Source: Weissella sagaensis (lineage in GTDB: Bacteria > Bacillota > Bacilli > Lactobacillales > Lactobacillaceae). From it: DNA of 64,000 nt. Position numbers and translations under genes: made by a program. The notes beneath the pieces are model-generated. The model worked only from the letters and a program-made list of their open reading frames with translations. It searched no databases and had not been told where the DNA came from. This document shows, piece after piece, positions 54,662 through 62,312 of this stretch (position 1 is its first letter; every line of letters starts with the position of its first letter). The DNA lies in NCBI RefSeq assembly GCF_005405285.1, contig NZ_BJDT01000006.1:47612-111611 (forward strand), given 5' to 3'.

Positions 54662-55504
54662 CTGAAGATAACATCGCATCTCACAAATGACTGATGTTAT
54701 CAACCGTTATTGATCTCCCAAAACTTAATAAATACCCTCTGTTGCGATTAGTACTGGTAATACTTTTTAAAACAGAAAGTACACGTATCATTTTCAAAAA
54801 AATGAAGAAAATGAGCTGGTTTTAGTGCGACATTTTTTAGCACCGAACCTAATGTGTAGATTAGTATAACATACTATAGCATATCATGTGAAGTCATGAA
54901 TGAAAAGTTCATTTCTGAAGGTCATTACTGGTGTATAAGACGTTACTAAGAGCCACAGAGGGGGTATAGTAGCGTTTTTTGACTATACCAAGATGGCTTT
55001 TAGGCAGTTACAGAATGCGACGTTGTAACTTGTATGAGCAAACGGGGTTCGCATCGCCCACACGTCGTCAGAAAGGTGCCAGAGAACGTCGTAGCGAACG
55101 TTTAAAGTAATGTGGCGTAATTGATAGCCACTGGTGGTGACAACCAGACAAACGCGTCAAAAGGTCAGGGTGGACGTACTGAAAATGGCGTCACACGGCA
55201 ATCACAATGACTTCATGGTGCTTAGTTCATAATTCGACCGTATAACTCGAAATGATGTTGTGATGGTAGCTGGGCAGTGCTGGCTTTAAACGTGTGCCAA
55301 TTCTTGTAATTGGACGACAAAACAGTGATTTTGATCACTCTGATCGCAGTTAGTGTTTTGTTGGAATAGCTCGCTCAAGGGAGAACTCTCCTAACTAACG
55401 CTACGCGTTGTTGATGAGTTGTTAAGCATCAGTCTAATTAATGATTAACTACATGAAGTATGTCGTTTTGTTGTCCAGCAAGTTGGACAGAACGGAGAAA
55501 GAAT
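54662..55504 (+). ncRNA. candidate large structured RNA (about 54.89-55.44 kb) in a gene-free gap
   Basis: No supported gene in 843 bases, yet from about 54885 to 55440 most of the sequence is in perfect local complements: 54900-54904/54908-54912; 54948-54955/54994-55001 enclosing 54963-54970/54982-54989; 55006-55012/55024-55030; 55085-55089/55098-55102; 55112-55116/55127-55131; 55201-55207/55258-55264 enclosing 55233-55237/55247-55251; 55297-55302/55308-55313; 55324-55329/55334-55339; 55397-55401/55405-55409; 55412-55416/55427-55431. The loop CGACGT (55018-55023) complements ACGTCG at 55062-55067 and 55086-55091, a possible pseudoknot. GC content is higher than in the flanks. A palindrome TAGTATAACATACTA (54862-54876) with TATAGC marks a possible promoter. 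There is no T-run terminator, so it might instead be a long leader. Class unproven. Confidence 0.55.
55464..55494 (+). promoter_or_regulatory. hairpin in front of a ribosome binding site
   Basis: CGTT / AACG outside TGTCCA / TGGACA (55472-55477, 55484-55489) with loop GCAAGT. Its 3' edge touches the GGAG ribosome site of the next gene, so it could affect translation. Confidence 0.5.
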
Positions 55505-55759
55505 ATGTTAGAAATTGATAAATTAAAAACGATTGAACGCATGGAGCATCAACCAACAGCGTATGTGTATGTTGCTTTCGATAAGACCTTTTCAACTATT
55601 AGAGCTTATGCCGATAAGCAAGCCGATTTACATAAGCAAGTCTTGGCAATGCAAGCACAAAAGGTAGAGATTTTTTGGTTAGGACGATTGTCTAAAGCAG
55701 CCTGGGATGATGTGATGCAGCATTGTATTGTGTTAGAAACAGTGCGTGGGTGGAGGTGA
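55505..55759 (+). CDS. small hypothetical protein of the mobile element (paralogue 1)
   Basis: 84 residues, family not recognised. A central YVYVAFDKTFSTIRAYADKQ segment resembles a strand region of the SSB-like protein encoded 900 bases downstream (YVAFDKT...YANKQ), and the general pattern matches the next gene. ATG 55505 follows ACGGAGA. It overlaps nothing and leads a run of closely spaced genes that ends at the terminator 57848-57891. Confidence 0.7.
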   Translation: MLEIDKLKTIERMEHQPTAYVYVAFDKTFSTIRAYADKQADLHKQVLAMQAQKVEIFWLGRLSKAAWDDVMQHCIVLETVRGWR

Positions 55760-55764
55760 ATGAA

Positions 55765-55992
55765 ATGAATTACCAGTACATTGCAGTGGATTGGCAGCGA
55801 CGTCATATCTTATTAAGTGCCGAGTCAATGGCCAGTTTGAATCGGCTAATCTTATCTGAAAAAGGGCAAGCATTAATTTACCAACAAGCTGTTTGGATAT
55901 ACCGGATTGAGGCAGAAGTATTTGGCAAAGTAGTACAAGAAATTGATCGAACTGGGGTCGCTTTTAGTCAATTAGTACGACCTGATCATTAG
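55765..55992 (+). CDS. small hypothetical protein of the mobile element (paralogue 2)
   Basis: 75 residues beginning MNYQYIAVDWQRRHILLS. Its layout of a Y-x-Y-[VI]-A-x-D strand, a helix with SLNRLIL, a Q-rich strand and a helix ending VVQEI parallels the preceding protein, suggesting tandem duplication and divergence. GGAGG at 55752-55756 supports ATG 55765, six bases after the upstream stop. Function unknown. Confidence 0.7.
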   Translation: MNYQYIAVDWQRRHILLSAESMASLNRLILSEKGQALIYQQAVWIYRIEAEVFGKVVQEIDRTGVAFSQLVRPDH

Positions 55993-56012
55993 GTAATTGT
56001 GGGAGGTAGGTT

Positions 56013-56360
56013 ATGTGGGAGCAATTAGATTTAATTGATCAGCAGGCAACAGATAATGATAATCATTCTAATGAACATTATTCAGTTTATTATGCACATC
56101 GTGTATCAGCACAACGTATTAATCAAACAATTGAATTAGTTCAAATTAATCAGAAAAAATATTTATCGAAGGGACAACTTGTTGAAACTAATCAGCACGA
56201 ATTGTTAGTTATTGAACGTCGTGTTTTAGCTAAAGAATTAGTCAAGATTACGTCTGATATTGTTTTGAAAGTGCAGATTAAAGAACAGTTGTTAGAAGAA
56301 TATTTATTACTGACAATAGCGCAAAGTTGTCAGCAAATGGATGAATTGTTTAATAGTTAA
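56013..56360 (+). CDS. hypothetical protein of the mobile element
   Basis: 115 residues, soluble, mainly helical, with no recognised family. The N-terminus is rich in Asp, Asn and Gln; the middle (AKELVKITSDIVLKVQIKEQLLEEYLLL) could form a coiled coil. GGGAGG precedes the ATG. Same orientation and tight spacing as its neighbours. Confidence 0.7.
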   Translation: MWEQLDLIDQQATDNDNHSNEHYSVYYAHRVSAQRINQTIELVQINQKKYLSKGQLVETNQHELLVIERRVLAKELVKITSDIVLKVQIKEQLLEEYLLLTIAQSCQQMDELFNS

Positions 56361-56383
56361 AGTCATGAAAAGGAGAAAAAATC

Positions 56384-56815
56384 ATGCAAACAAATATTCA
56401 TGTGGGACGTCTGTTAAAAACATTTAATGTGCAAATGGTGGGTGAGAAAAAAGATATTAAAATAGTGCGTTTAGGTTTGGCAGTTAAACGGTATTTGAGC
56501 CAGAAATCCCAAACTGATTTCATTTATTACGTGGCGTTTGATAAGACGGCGGATATGTTATATCAGTATGCCAATAAGCAAGGACTACCACTTGAAGTTC
56601 ATTTTAATATTCAAAGTCATCGCTATGAAACGACCGACGGTCAGCGTAAATATCAAACCACTAATGTGATCACATCATTCATGCCTTGGTCAACTAATAA
56701 TCAAGACAAATCTGGTGTGGCGGATGATGAACTAGCAGCTGCAAATGACGAAACAGAGGCAGATGTTTTACAAGGGTTAGCCGGCTTAGTTGCGGATGAT
56801 TTAGAAATTAGATAG
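56384..56815 (+). CDS. ssb: single-stranded DNA-binding protein (SSB-like)
   Basis: 143 residues with an OB-fold SSB pattern: NIHVGRLLKTFNVQ, IVRLGLAVKRYL, DFIYYVAFDKTADMLYQYANKQ, VHFNIQSHRYETTDGQRKYQTTNVI. The C-terminus is acidic (DELAAANDETEADVLQGL...DDLEIR) but lacks the usual DDDIPF-type tip. Element-encoded SSBs protect the transferred or replicating single strand. AAAGGAG precedes the ATG. Confidence 0.82.
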   Translation: MQTNIHVGRLLKTFNVQMVGEKKDIKIVRLGLAVKRYLSQKSQTDFIYYVAFDKTADMLYQYANKQGLPLEVHFNIQSHRYETTDGQRKYQTTNVITSFMPWSTNNQDKSGVADDELAAANDETEADVLQGLAGLVADDLEIR

Positions 56816-56824
56816 GAGGATTTC

Positions 56825-57844
56825 ATGCAGCATGTCAAAGTTAAATATAGTGAAAAAACGCATCTAAAAGAAGGTGCTGGTTGGTTCAGTCGTTGGTGGT
56901 ATCGCAGATGTGTTAAGCATGATAATCGGCAATATAATCACTACGATCAGCAACGCAGAACCGTCACGTTACGTTTCCTAAGTTTACTCGGAATAGCTGC
57001 GGCTATTTTGATTTATTCTATGGTAATGCCACGGCCGTCAAGTACCGTTTCAACCAAATTAAATCAAGAGATGGCGTTTGGTAATCAAGGCACTAATGTT
57101 GCCTTAACGAAGAAAATTTTTAATGATGAAACGGGACTATTAGAATTACATTTTAAGTTCACCGGAAACGTTGATGATTCGATTACCACAGGCATTAATA
57201 TGAAACGGTTTAAGTTGTCATTTGCTGGTGATCGGTATATTCAAAATGACCAATCTGAGTATCATATTTTGGCCACTTCACCTAATACAATGGTTGTCCA
57301 ATTTGAGAAATTAAAGACTAATTTTCAAGATGTACGTATTAGTTTTGCAGACAAAACAATTGATACGGAAAGCATCAAAACGGCCGCTAATGATGACGAA
57401 AGTGCCACAAATAAACAAGCCAAAGCAAGCGATCAATTAGCCACAATTATCATTAACAATGATGATAAATTACCAACTAATTCACAACGTAAAGTATTAA
57501 GCAAAAAGCAGCTAGTTGTGGCCCAAACGAGAACAAATATTCAAGAACATGAACACAATATTAAAGAAAATCGTGCCGCGATTAAAGCGTGGCAAGCAGC
57601 CATTAAAGAACAAACGGAAAACGTGCGGGCAACGCGTCAACAAATGCAAGATATGACTGATAAAGAACGATCACAAGCTAACGAAATAATTGAGTCTTAT
57701 GAATCAAAAATGACCGATCTTAAGAAAAATATTAGTGATGCAAAGACTGATATTCGGAGTGGAAAAGACAAAATTAAACACTTAGAAAAACAAAAAACGA
57801 AGCAACAACATGGGCAACTGAATGTCCCTAAATTAGCGCAATAA
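56825..57844 (+). CDS. membrane-anchored protein with extracytoplasmic domain and C-terminal coiled coil
   Basis: 339 residues. A basic, aromatic N-terminus (GWFSRWWYRRCVKHDNRQY) precedes one membrane helix (about 46-66), then a beta-rich domain (about 75-185), a flexible acidic stretch and a long Lys/Glu/Gln-rich coiled coil (about 220-330). The cytoplasm-out layout and context suggest a surface or transfer-channel accessory, but no family was recognised. Nine bases after ssb; ends at a terminator. Confidence 0.7.
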   Translation: MQHVKVKYSEKTHLKEGAGWFSRWWYRRCVKHDNRQYNHYDQQRRTVTLRFLSLLGIAAAILIYSMVMPRPSSTVSTKLNQEMAFGNQGTNVALTKKIFNDETGLLELHFKFTGNVDDSITTGINMKRFKLSFAGDRYIQNDQSEYHILATSPNTMVVQFEKLKTNFQDVRISFADKTIDTESIKTAANDDESATNKQAKASDQLATIIINNDDKLPTNSQRKVLSKKQLVVAQTRTNIQEHEHNIKENRAAIKAWQAAIKEQTENVRATRQQMQDMTDKERSQANEIIESYESKMTDLKKNISDAKTDIRSGKDKIKHLEKQKTKQQHGQLNVPKLAQ

Positions 57845-57847
57845 CTT

Positions 57848-57891
57848 TTGCGGAATTGCTGCAAACTAATCAGTAATTCCGCAATATTTTT
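57848..57891 (+). terminator. terminator after the ssb/coiled-coil gene run
   Basis: TTGCGGAATT / AATTCCGCAA perfect 10-bp stem with inner CTG / CAG pairing, then ATATTTTT. Confidence 0.9.
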
Positions 57892-57903
57892 AACCAAATA
57901 CAT

Positions 57904-57991
57904 GGGGTGTCACTGGGGTGTCCGGATGGCATCCAGTGGGGTGTCTGGCGGGGTGTCTTTGGGGTGTCCAGTGGGGTGTCACTGGGGTGTC
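57904..57991 (+). repeat. iteron-like array: seven GGGGTGTC repeats in helical phase
   Basis: Exact GGGGTGTC at 57904, 57915, 57938, 57950, 57961, 57973 and 57984 (start positions), spaced 11, 23, 12, 11, 12 and 11 bases. The 23-base step equals two periods and contains GGATGGCATCC, a possible diverged unit. One repeat per helical turn puts all sites on one DNA face. It lies upstream of a ribbon-helix-helix gene and the relaxase operon; operator, centromere or oriT-accessory functions are candidates. Confidence 0.9.
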
Positions 57992-58154
57992 TTTTGAAAA
58001 ATGGTAGTATCACCAAGAATGCCCGCACAGCGGGGTTATATCACAACGTGGTATCATTCCCCCTTAACCTGTTATTTATCATTGATGTATTTGAACTTTA
58101 ATTTGGGTGCAATAAAGAATTTGAATTTTGACTTAATGATTGAGGTTTAACTTA
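57992..58154 (+). promoter_or_regulatory. candidate oriT/operator region before the mobilisation operon
   Basis: Contains a small GC hairpin CCCGC-ACA-GCGGG (58022-58034) flanked by near-identical GTAGTATCA and GTGGTATCA boxes. Together with the GGGGTGTC array, this non-coding stretch just before the RHH-nuclease-relaxase genes is the best oriT candidate in the window. The nick site was not identified. Confidence 0.4.
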
Positions 58155-58463
58155 ATGACAAATCAATTTATAATGCGCAACTTATCAGACCATACTTTAA
58201 AGATTATTGATGCAGAAGCTGCACGAAATAATATCTCACGAAATGCTTTATTACAAATTGTCATTGAGAACTTTGCGAATAACTTAGAACAAGCCAATGC
58301 AAACGAAATTTTGTTGGAACCTTTGCAAGATGTTACCAAACAATTGAATACGTTAACGCATGCAACAACTGATTCACAACATGCAATCTCACATGATTTA
58401 ACCGCTTTAAAAAATAGTATTGATCAGTTAATTAAGTACATGTATGACGATACATTTGAATAA
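58155..58463 (+). CDS. ribbon-helix-helix DNA-binding protein, MobC/relaxosome-type accessory
   Basis: 102 residues. The N-terminus FIMRNLSDHTLKIIDAEAARNNISRNALLQIVIENF fits the beta-helix-helix Arc/CopG fold; the rest (to about 100) is helical with heptad-like spacing, probably for oligomerisation. ATG 58155 lies nine bases after TGAGG. It heads the operon that ends with the relaxase, and the phased repeats upstream are a natural binding site for such dimers. Confidence 0.78.
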   Translation: MTNQFIMRNLSDHTLKIIDAEAARNNISRNALLQIVIENFANNLEQANANEILLEPLQDVTKQLNTLTHATTDSQHAISHDLTALKNSIDQLIKYMYDDTFE

Positions 58464-58476
58464 AAGGAGAAACAAA

Positions 58477-59262
58477 ATGTATGGTTATCAACGACGATGG
58501 CTACGTCGATTAATGGTGATAGTAATGACAGTGGTAGCAGTCTTAGTTTTTGTTAAACGAGATGTTATTTTAGATCATCTTTTTAATCAATTTAGTCAGT
58601 CAACAGCAGCACCTAAGATACCGCAAAAAGAGGACCCACAGAAAAAATTAGCCGCACAAGATTTTACAAATCAACAAGCGATGGTGGTTAATGATAATCA
58701 ACCTAATTTTACAGCAAGCGATTTAAAAACAACCGCAGAACCCTGGCAAAAGTTGTCCCATCGGGATTGGTTAGGACGACCTAAACAAGCCAATGCTTTA
58801 CTGAATCAAAAACAGATGCCAACGCTCAAAAGAAAAAAATTAACTGTTAAAACGCCTGGTTATCATGTGTATCGACTTAAGCAAAATGGTCAAGAAACAT
58901 ATCTTTATAATCGTTCACATTTAATTGGTTATCAGCTAACTGGATTGAACAATGATGCCCGTAATTTAGTAACTGGTACGCGTGCGATGAATGCTATTCA
59001 TGAAGAAGATAACCAAGCATCAATGGAAACTTATGAGAATCAAATTGCAGCTTATTTACGACAATCGTCCAATCATTATGTTCGTTATCAAGTGACCCCA
59101 TTATATCGAAACGTTGAACGTGTACCACGGGGTATTGAACTGGCTGGTCAATCGATTGGTGATGATGTGATTAAGTTCCATGTTTATATTTTCAACAGCC
59201 AACCAGGTTGGCAAATTAATTATTATACAGGCACAGCTTTACAACAAAGTGAGGAGAAATAA
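58477..59262 (+). CDS. membrane-anchored DNA/RNA non-specific endonuclease (beta-beta-alpha metal fold)
   Basis: 261 residues with a positively charged N-terminus and one membrane helix (about 11-30), a linker rich in Gln, Pro and Lys, and a nuclease domain (about 75-260). The beta-beta-alpha core is YLYNRSHLIGYQLTG with the general-base histidine, followed by NNDARNLVTGTRAMN, whose asparagines hold the metal. Similar to streptococcal EndA/DNA-entry and streptodornase-type nucleases. ATG 58477 follows AAAGGAG. Its place between an RHH protein and a relaxase suggests a role during DNA transfer or against extracellular DNA. Confidence 0.85.
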   Translation: MYGYQRRWLRRLMVIVMTVVAVLVFVKRDVILDHLFNQFSQSTAAPKIPQKEDPQKKLAAQDFTNQQAMVVNDNQPNFTASDLKTTAEPWQKLSHRDWLGRPKQANALLNQKQMPTLKRKKLTVKTPGYHVYRLKQNGQETYLYNRSHLIGYQLTGLNNDARNLVTGTRAMNAIHEEDNQASMETYENQIAAYLRQSSNHYVRYQVTPLYRNVERVPRGIELAGQSIGDDVIKFHVYIFNSQPGWQINYYTGTALQQSEEK

Positions 59263-59264
59263 TC

Positions 59265-59945
59265 ATGCAAACTTTAAGTGAATTTCGTCAAAAATTAAAG
59301 CGGAAAAATCAGAATCGTATCAAGTATTTACGAACAAAATTTAAAAATTACGCCGATGAAGATTTGAATGAAAACGTTGCTGATGAACTAAGAGGCTTAA
59401 TCAATATCACCGAAATTTTGGATCATGAGCCAACTGAAGAAAATAGTCGGCGTCGTCAAATTACTATCAAGACGAGTCAGCAAGAAGCTTGGTATCGTGA
59501 TGTCTTTAAAACATGGCTTGACCAACATCCGGAAACGGGTATTAGTGGTGATAATAATGCTGGGATGTATCGTTTTGCGTTAACTTTTTTTGTAAATCAA
59601 GTCATCTTAAATCCAAAAAATAATAGTCTGTCATATGCTGATTTATTAAAGGGCATGGATGAAATCAATGACCCAGATCCAATGTTAAATCAAATCAATT
59701 TACAGATGAACGATTTAAAAGAAATGACCTCATTTATTGCAGCCATGGACTACTTAGAAAATATGCAAGTCTTTGGTCCAACGCGACAAATTGATGAAAT
59801 AATTCAAACGGATATTCGTTCAGAAATTGATAAGAGTAGTCAGTATGCGAAAGACTATAATGCCTACCAGAAGCGTCGTAAAAATGATCTTGCAAACAAA
59901 CGTCAGCGCCGTCGCGGTGAAGGAATGGAATTTAAACATGACTAA
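59265..59945 (+). CDS. hypothetical mobilisation-operon protein
   Basis: 226 residues, soluble, charged, mostly helical; no family recognised. Basic segments at both ends (RQKLKRKNQNRIKYLRTKF; QKRRKNDLANKRQRRRGEG) suggest DNA or relaxase contact. Starts two bases after the nuclease stop and overlaps the next gene by eight bases. Confidence 0.72.
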   Translation: MQTLSEFRQKLKRKNQNRIKYLRTKFKNYADEDLNENVADELRGLINITEILDHEPTEENSRRRQITIKTSQQEAWYRDVFKTWLDQHPETGISGDNNAGMYRFALTFFVNQVILNPKNNSLSYADLLKGMDEINDPDPMLNQINLQMNDLKEMTSFIAAMDYLENMQVFGPTRQIDEIIQTDIRSEIDKSSQYAKDYNAYQKRRKNDLANKRQRRRGEGMEFKHD

Positions 59946-60285
59946 TCAAAATTTTGATTTACAAGCAGCTTTAGAAAAACTACATGAAGAAGATTGGTTG
60001 CATCCTGATCAATCTGCCTTTCAAGATAAGATGACGGTTCAAGAAGTTGAAACGGAGAAGAACTATCGGCAAAAAAATTATTGGCTTGCGCAATTTTCCC
60101 ATTTATTAATGAACCAGTATCAACAAAATAGTCATGCATGTGCTAGAATTTTGCACCAAACAAGTCATAAAAATATTACGCGAGCTGTTGCCCGTTATCC
60201 GGAATCAGATTTTGCAACTTTAAAGGACGTTCAGAAAAGTTTAGCAGCTTACGCACGACAACAAGGAGTGAAAACAGATGGCTAA
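59938..60285 (+). CDS. hypothetical mobilisation-operon protein, overlapping both neighbours
   Basis: 115 residues from ATG 59938 (MTNQNFDLQAALEKLHEED). The start overlaps the previous stop by eight bases and the end overlaps the relaxase start by eight, so translation is coupled on both sides. Helical and soluble, no known family; a relaxosome accessory by position. The open frame extends upstream to 59827, but that part lies within the previous gene. Confidence 0.75.
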   Translation: MTNQNFDLQAALEKLHEEDWLHPDQSAFQDKMTVQEVETEKNYRQKNYWLAQFSHLLMNQYQQNSHACARILHQTSHKNITRAVARYPESDFATLKDVQKSLAAYARQQGVKTDG

Positions 60286-61693
60286 AACAGGGGGCTTTGC
60301 GAATTTTGCAACGGGGGAAAAGAAAACAGGTGCCGTGTTATTACCAACACATTTTACGACAGCAGCACAAGCAACTAAAGCCGGTAAACAATTTGGTAAT
60401 CTAGTGCGCACTTATGCGGCAAAAAGTTCCAAAGTAATGGATGAAAATAACCAAGCTTTGGTCGATATAACTGATGCTGAACAAGTCCAAGAGTCGAGTA
60501 ATAGTTTTGGTTATAGTTCTCGCTTTTCTGCTACGGGTGATGAACACCCTCTGTTTGATAGTGACACGTTAAATATGACCGATGAGCAGATGGACAACCT
60601 GGAAAATAAACTAAACTTGGCCCAAGAAAATGGCAATATTTTGCATGAGATGGCCTTCTCAATACGAGGTGATTGGTTGGTTGAGAATAATCTGTATGAT
60701 CCAGAAACAAAGCAATTAGATCAAGATAAATTAAAGCGGGCTGAACAACATATTGTGCACGATTTATTTGAAAAAGGTGGGTCACAACCTTTAGGACAAG
60801 GTCCTGATGATGTGGTTTGGTTTGGTGCCGTGCATCAAGATACTGACCACCTTAACATGCACATTTGGTACGCAAAGATTTCACCAGAAACGCGACCTAG
60901 TATGTTACTTAAAAGTGGTAAACCAAAAGGTGTTATTGATTTTAAAGCAAAGCACCAAGCTGAAAGTAAATTTCGTTATGAAATAGAATCAGACGCAACG
61001 AAAATTAAACGGGCAAATGTCTATGAAGCGGTGGGAAATTATCGCACACAAATTAAACAAGATTCTTTGACAAGGTTGGATCGGACACACAAATACACGG
61101 CGGACCTGCAGAAAATTTATGATGTCTTACCACAAGATTTACGGGGGCGTTGGAAGGTTGGTAACACTGATAAGTTAGTAACGAATGATACAAGCCGAAT
61201 GGCACCAGCTAATCGACAAATGAATGGCTTGATTGATAAGTTATTGACGAATGAATTAAAAGATGATTACCAAGAATTTCGAGCAACTGCACAAAAAATG
61301 GATGACATGATGGCAGAAACGCATGGAAATCAACACAAAGGTCAAGAGAAATGGTCAGAAGCACAAGATAAACGACTACGTAAAGAGTTAGCTAATGGTA
61401 TTTATCGGCAATTTAATGAACAGTTTAATACAGATCAGAAGATTAACGATGGTAAGTTTCACAAACAGGCCAAAGGGAATTTTGAAAAGGTTAAACAACG
61501 TAATGATCAACCTGAAAATCCTAAAATGGTGACGCCACACAAACCTGCACCTGTCGGTAAATTAAATAAAATTGCAAAACGGATGACGAAACAAAGTCGA
61601 CAGGAAATACAACAAATGCATCGGATGTTACAAGACACGATGGTAGATCAATCACAAAATGTTAGTGATGAATCACTTTCACGGCATTTATAG
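60278..61693 (+). CDS. MobP2/MobL-like relaxase
   Basis: 471 residues. The N-terminal half matches Gram-positive MobP2/MobL relaxases: an early KKTGAVLLPTHFTT strand, the mid segment EMAFSIRGDWLVENNLYDP, and the metal-binding histidine motif HQDTDHLNMHIWYAK (about residues 187-201), in which three His positions coordinate the cation for strand nicking. The tyrosine that attacks the nick site is not assigned with certainty. The C-terminal 150 residues are basic and low-complexity. It nicks oriT and pilots the DNA strand during mobilisation. Last gene of the operon starting at 58155; no coupling protein or VirB4 gene is in the window. Confidence 0.85.
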   Translation: MAKTGGFANFATGEKKTGAVLLPTHFTTAAQATKAGKQFGNLVRTYAAKSSKVMDENNQALVDITDAEQVQESSNSFGYSSRFSATGDEHPLFDSDTLNMTDEQMDNLENKLNLAQENGNILHEMAFSIRGDWLVENNLYDPETKQLDQDKLKRAEQHIVHDLFEKGGSQPLGQGPDDVVWFGAVHQDTDHLNMHIWYAKISPETRPSMLLKSGKPKGVIDFKAKHQAESKFRYEIESDATKIKRANVYEAVGNYRTQIKQDSLTRLDRTHKYTADLQKIYDVLPQDLRGRWKVGNTDKLVTNDTSRMAPANRQMNGLIDKLLTNELKDDYQEFRATAQKMDDMMAETHGNQHKGQEKWSEAQDKRLRKELANGIYRQFNEQFNTDQKINDGKFHKQAKGNFEKVKQRNDQPENPKMVTPHKPAPVGKLNKIAKRMTKQSRQEIQQMHRMLQDTMVDQSQNVSDESLSRHL

Positions 61694-61777
61694 GTTTTAC
61701 AGAGTTAATATACAAATCGTTATTTGCAAAGGTGTAGAATTAAGGTATTGATATAAAACATAAAGAAAGGTCGAAAC

Positions 61778-62047
61778 ATGAGAAAAAAAGATTTATCAAG
61801 ACAATTCGTTTTAGCCATTAATGATGTAGGAAAAAACAGTGAATTAGGGATTTTTTTAAGTACTTATCAGGCAAAATTAGACAAAAATCAGCTAAAAGGC
61901 CTTGAAATAACACGTTTTACTGATGGAATCTCAAAAGTAGTCCGTAAATCACATCAAGGTGTTCCAACATCTGTCACAAAGCTTATTTCTATGATAAATC
62001 AACGTGGTATTTTGAATGGCTTTGGCCTAGGCTTACGAATGTTCTAA
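61778..62047 (+). CDS. small hypothetical protein, possible bacteriocin-immunity-like helix bundle
   Basis: 89 residues from ATG 61778 after AAGAAAGG. It is basic and helical with a C-terminal GVPTSVTKLISMINQRGILNGF segment ending in GLGLRMF. Size and layout recall small immunity or antitoxin proteins, but I recognise no specific family and the suggestion is weak. It stands alone between the relaxase and another small gene. Confidence 0.6.
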   Translation: MRKKDLSRQFVLAINDVGKNSELGIFLSTYQAKLDKNQLKGLEITRFTDGISKVVRKSHQGVPTSVTKLISMINQRGILNGFGLGLRMF

Positions 62048-62141
62048 AATGAATTATTAGTCAAGAAGTGACAAATCACTTTCACATAATTCAATGTGCT
62101 GTCCCAAATGTCTAAGGGTTTGTTTTCAGGATGGAGGGTTT

Positions 62142-62312
62142 ATGAATAACAAAGAGTCAAGAAAACAAAGAACAATACGAAAGGCCAAAGATCGTAGACA
62201 ATTAGAAGATGATGTAAAAGACATTCAATTCTATTCTCAATTTGTTCCAAATGAAGCGTTAAATATATCGGAAGAAATTTCAGATTGGCTAAATAACGAT
62301 AATAATTGGTGA
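62142..62312 (+). CDS. small hypothetical protein
   Basis: 56 residues from ATG 62142, supported by ATGGAGGG nine bases upstream; the frame also stays open upstream without a ribosome site. Strongly basic N-terminus (KESRKQRTIRKAKDRRQ) and acidic C-terminus. No family recognised. The weak terminator at 62461-62486 may end its transcript. Confidence 0.6.
   Translation: MNNKESRKQRTIRKAKDRRQLEDDVKDIQFYSQFVPNEALNISEEISDWLNNDNNW

Noticed and set aside
55015..55110. 31-codon arginine-rich frame inside the structured region
   Set aside because: No ribosome site, no known family, and it falls over strong predicted stems; read as a chance frame in the candidate RNA.
57904..57991. GGGGTGTC repeats as a CRISPR array
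   Set aside because: Repeat unit and spacing (11-12 bases) are far too short, spacers are 3-4 bases, and no cas genes are present.
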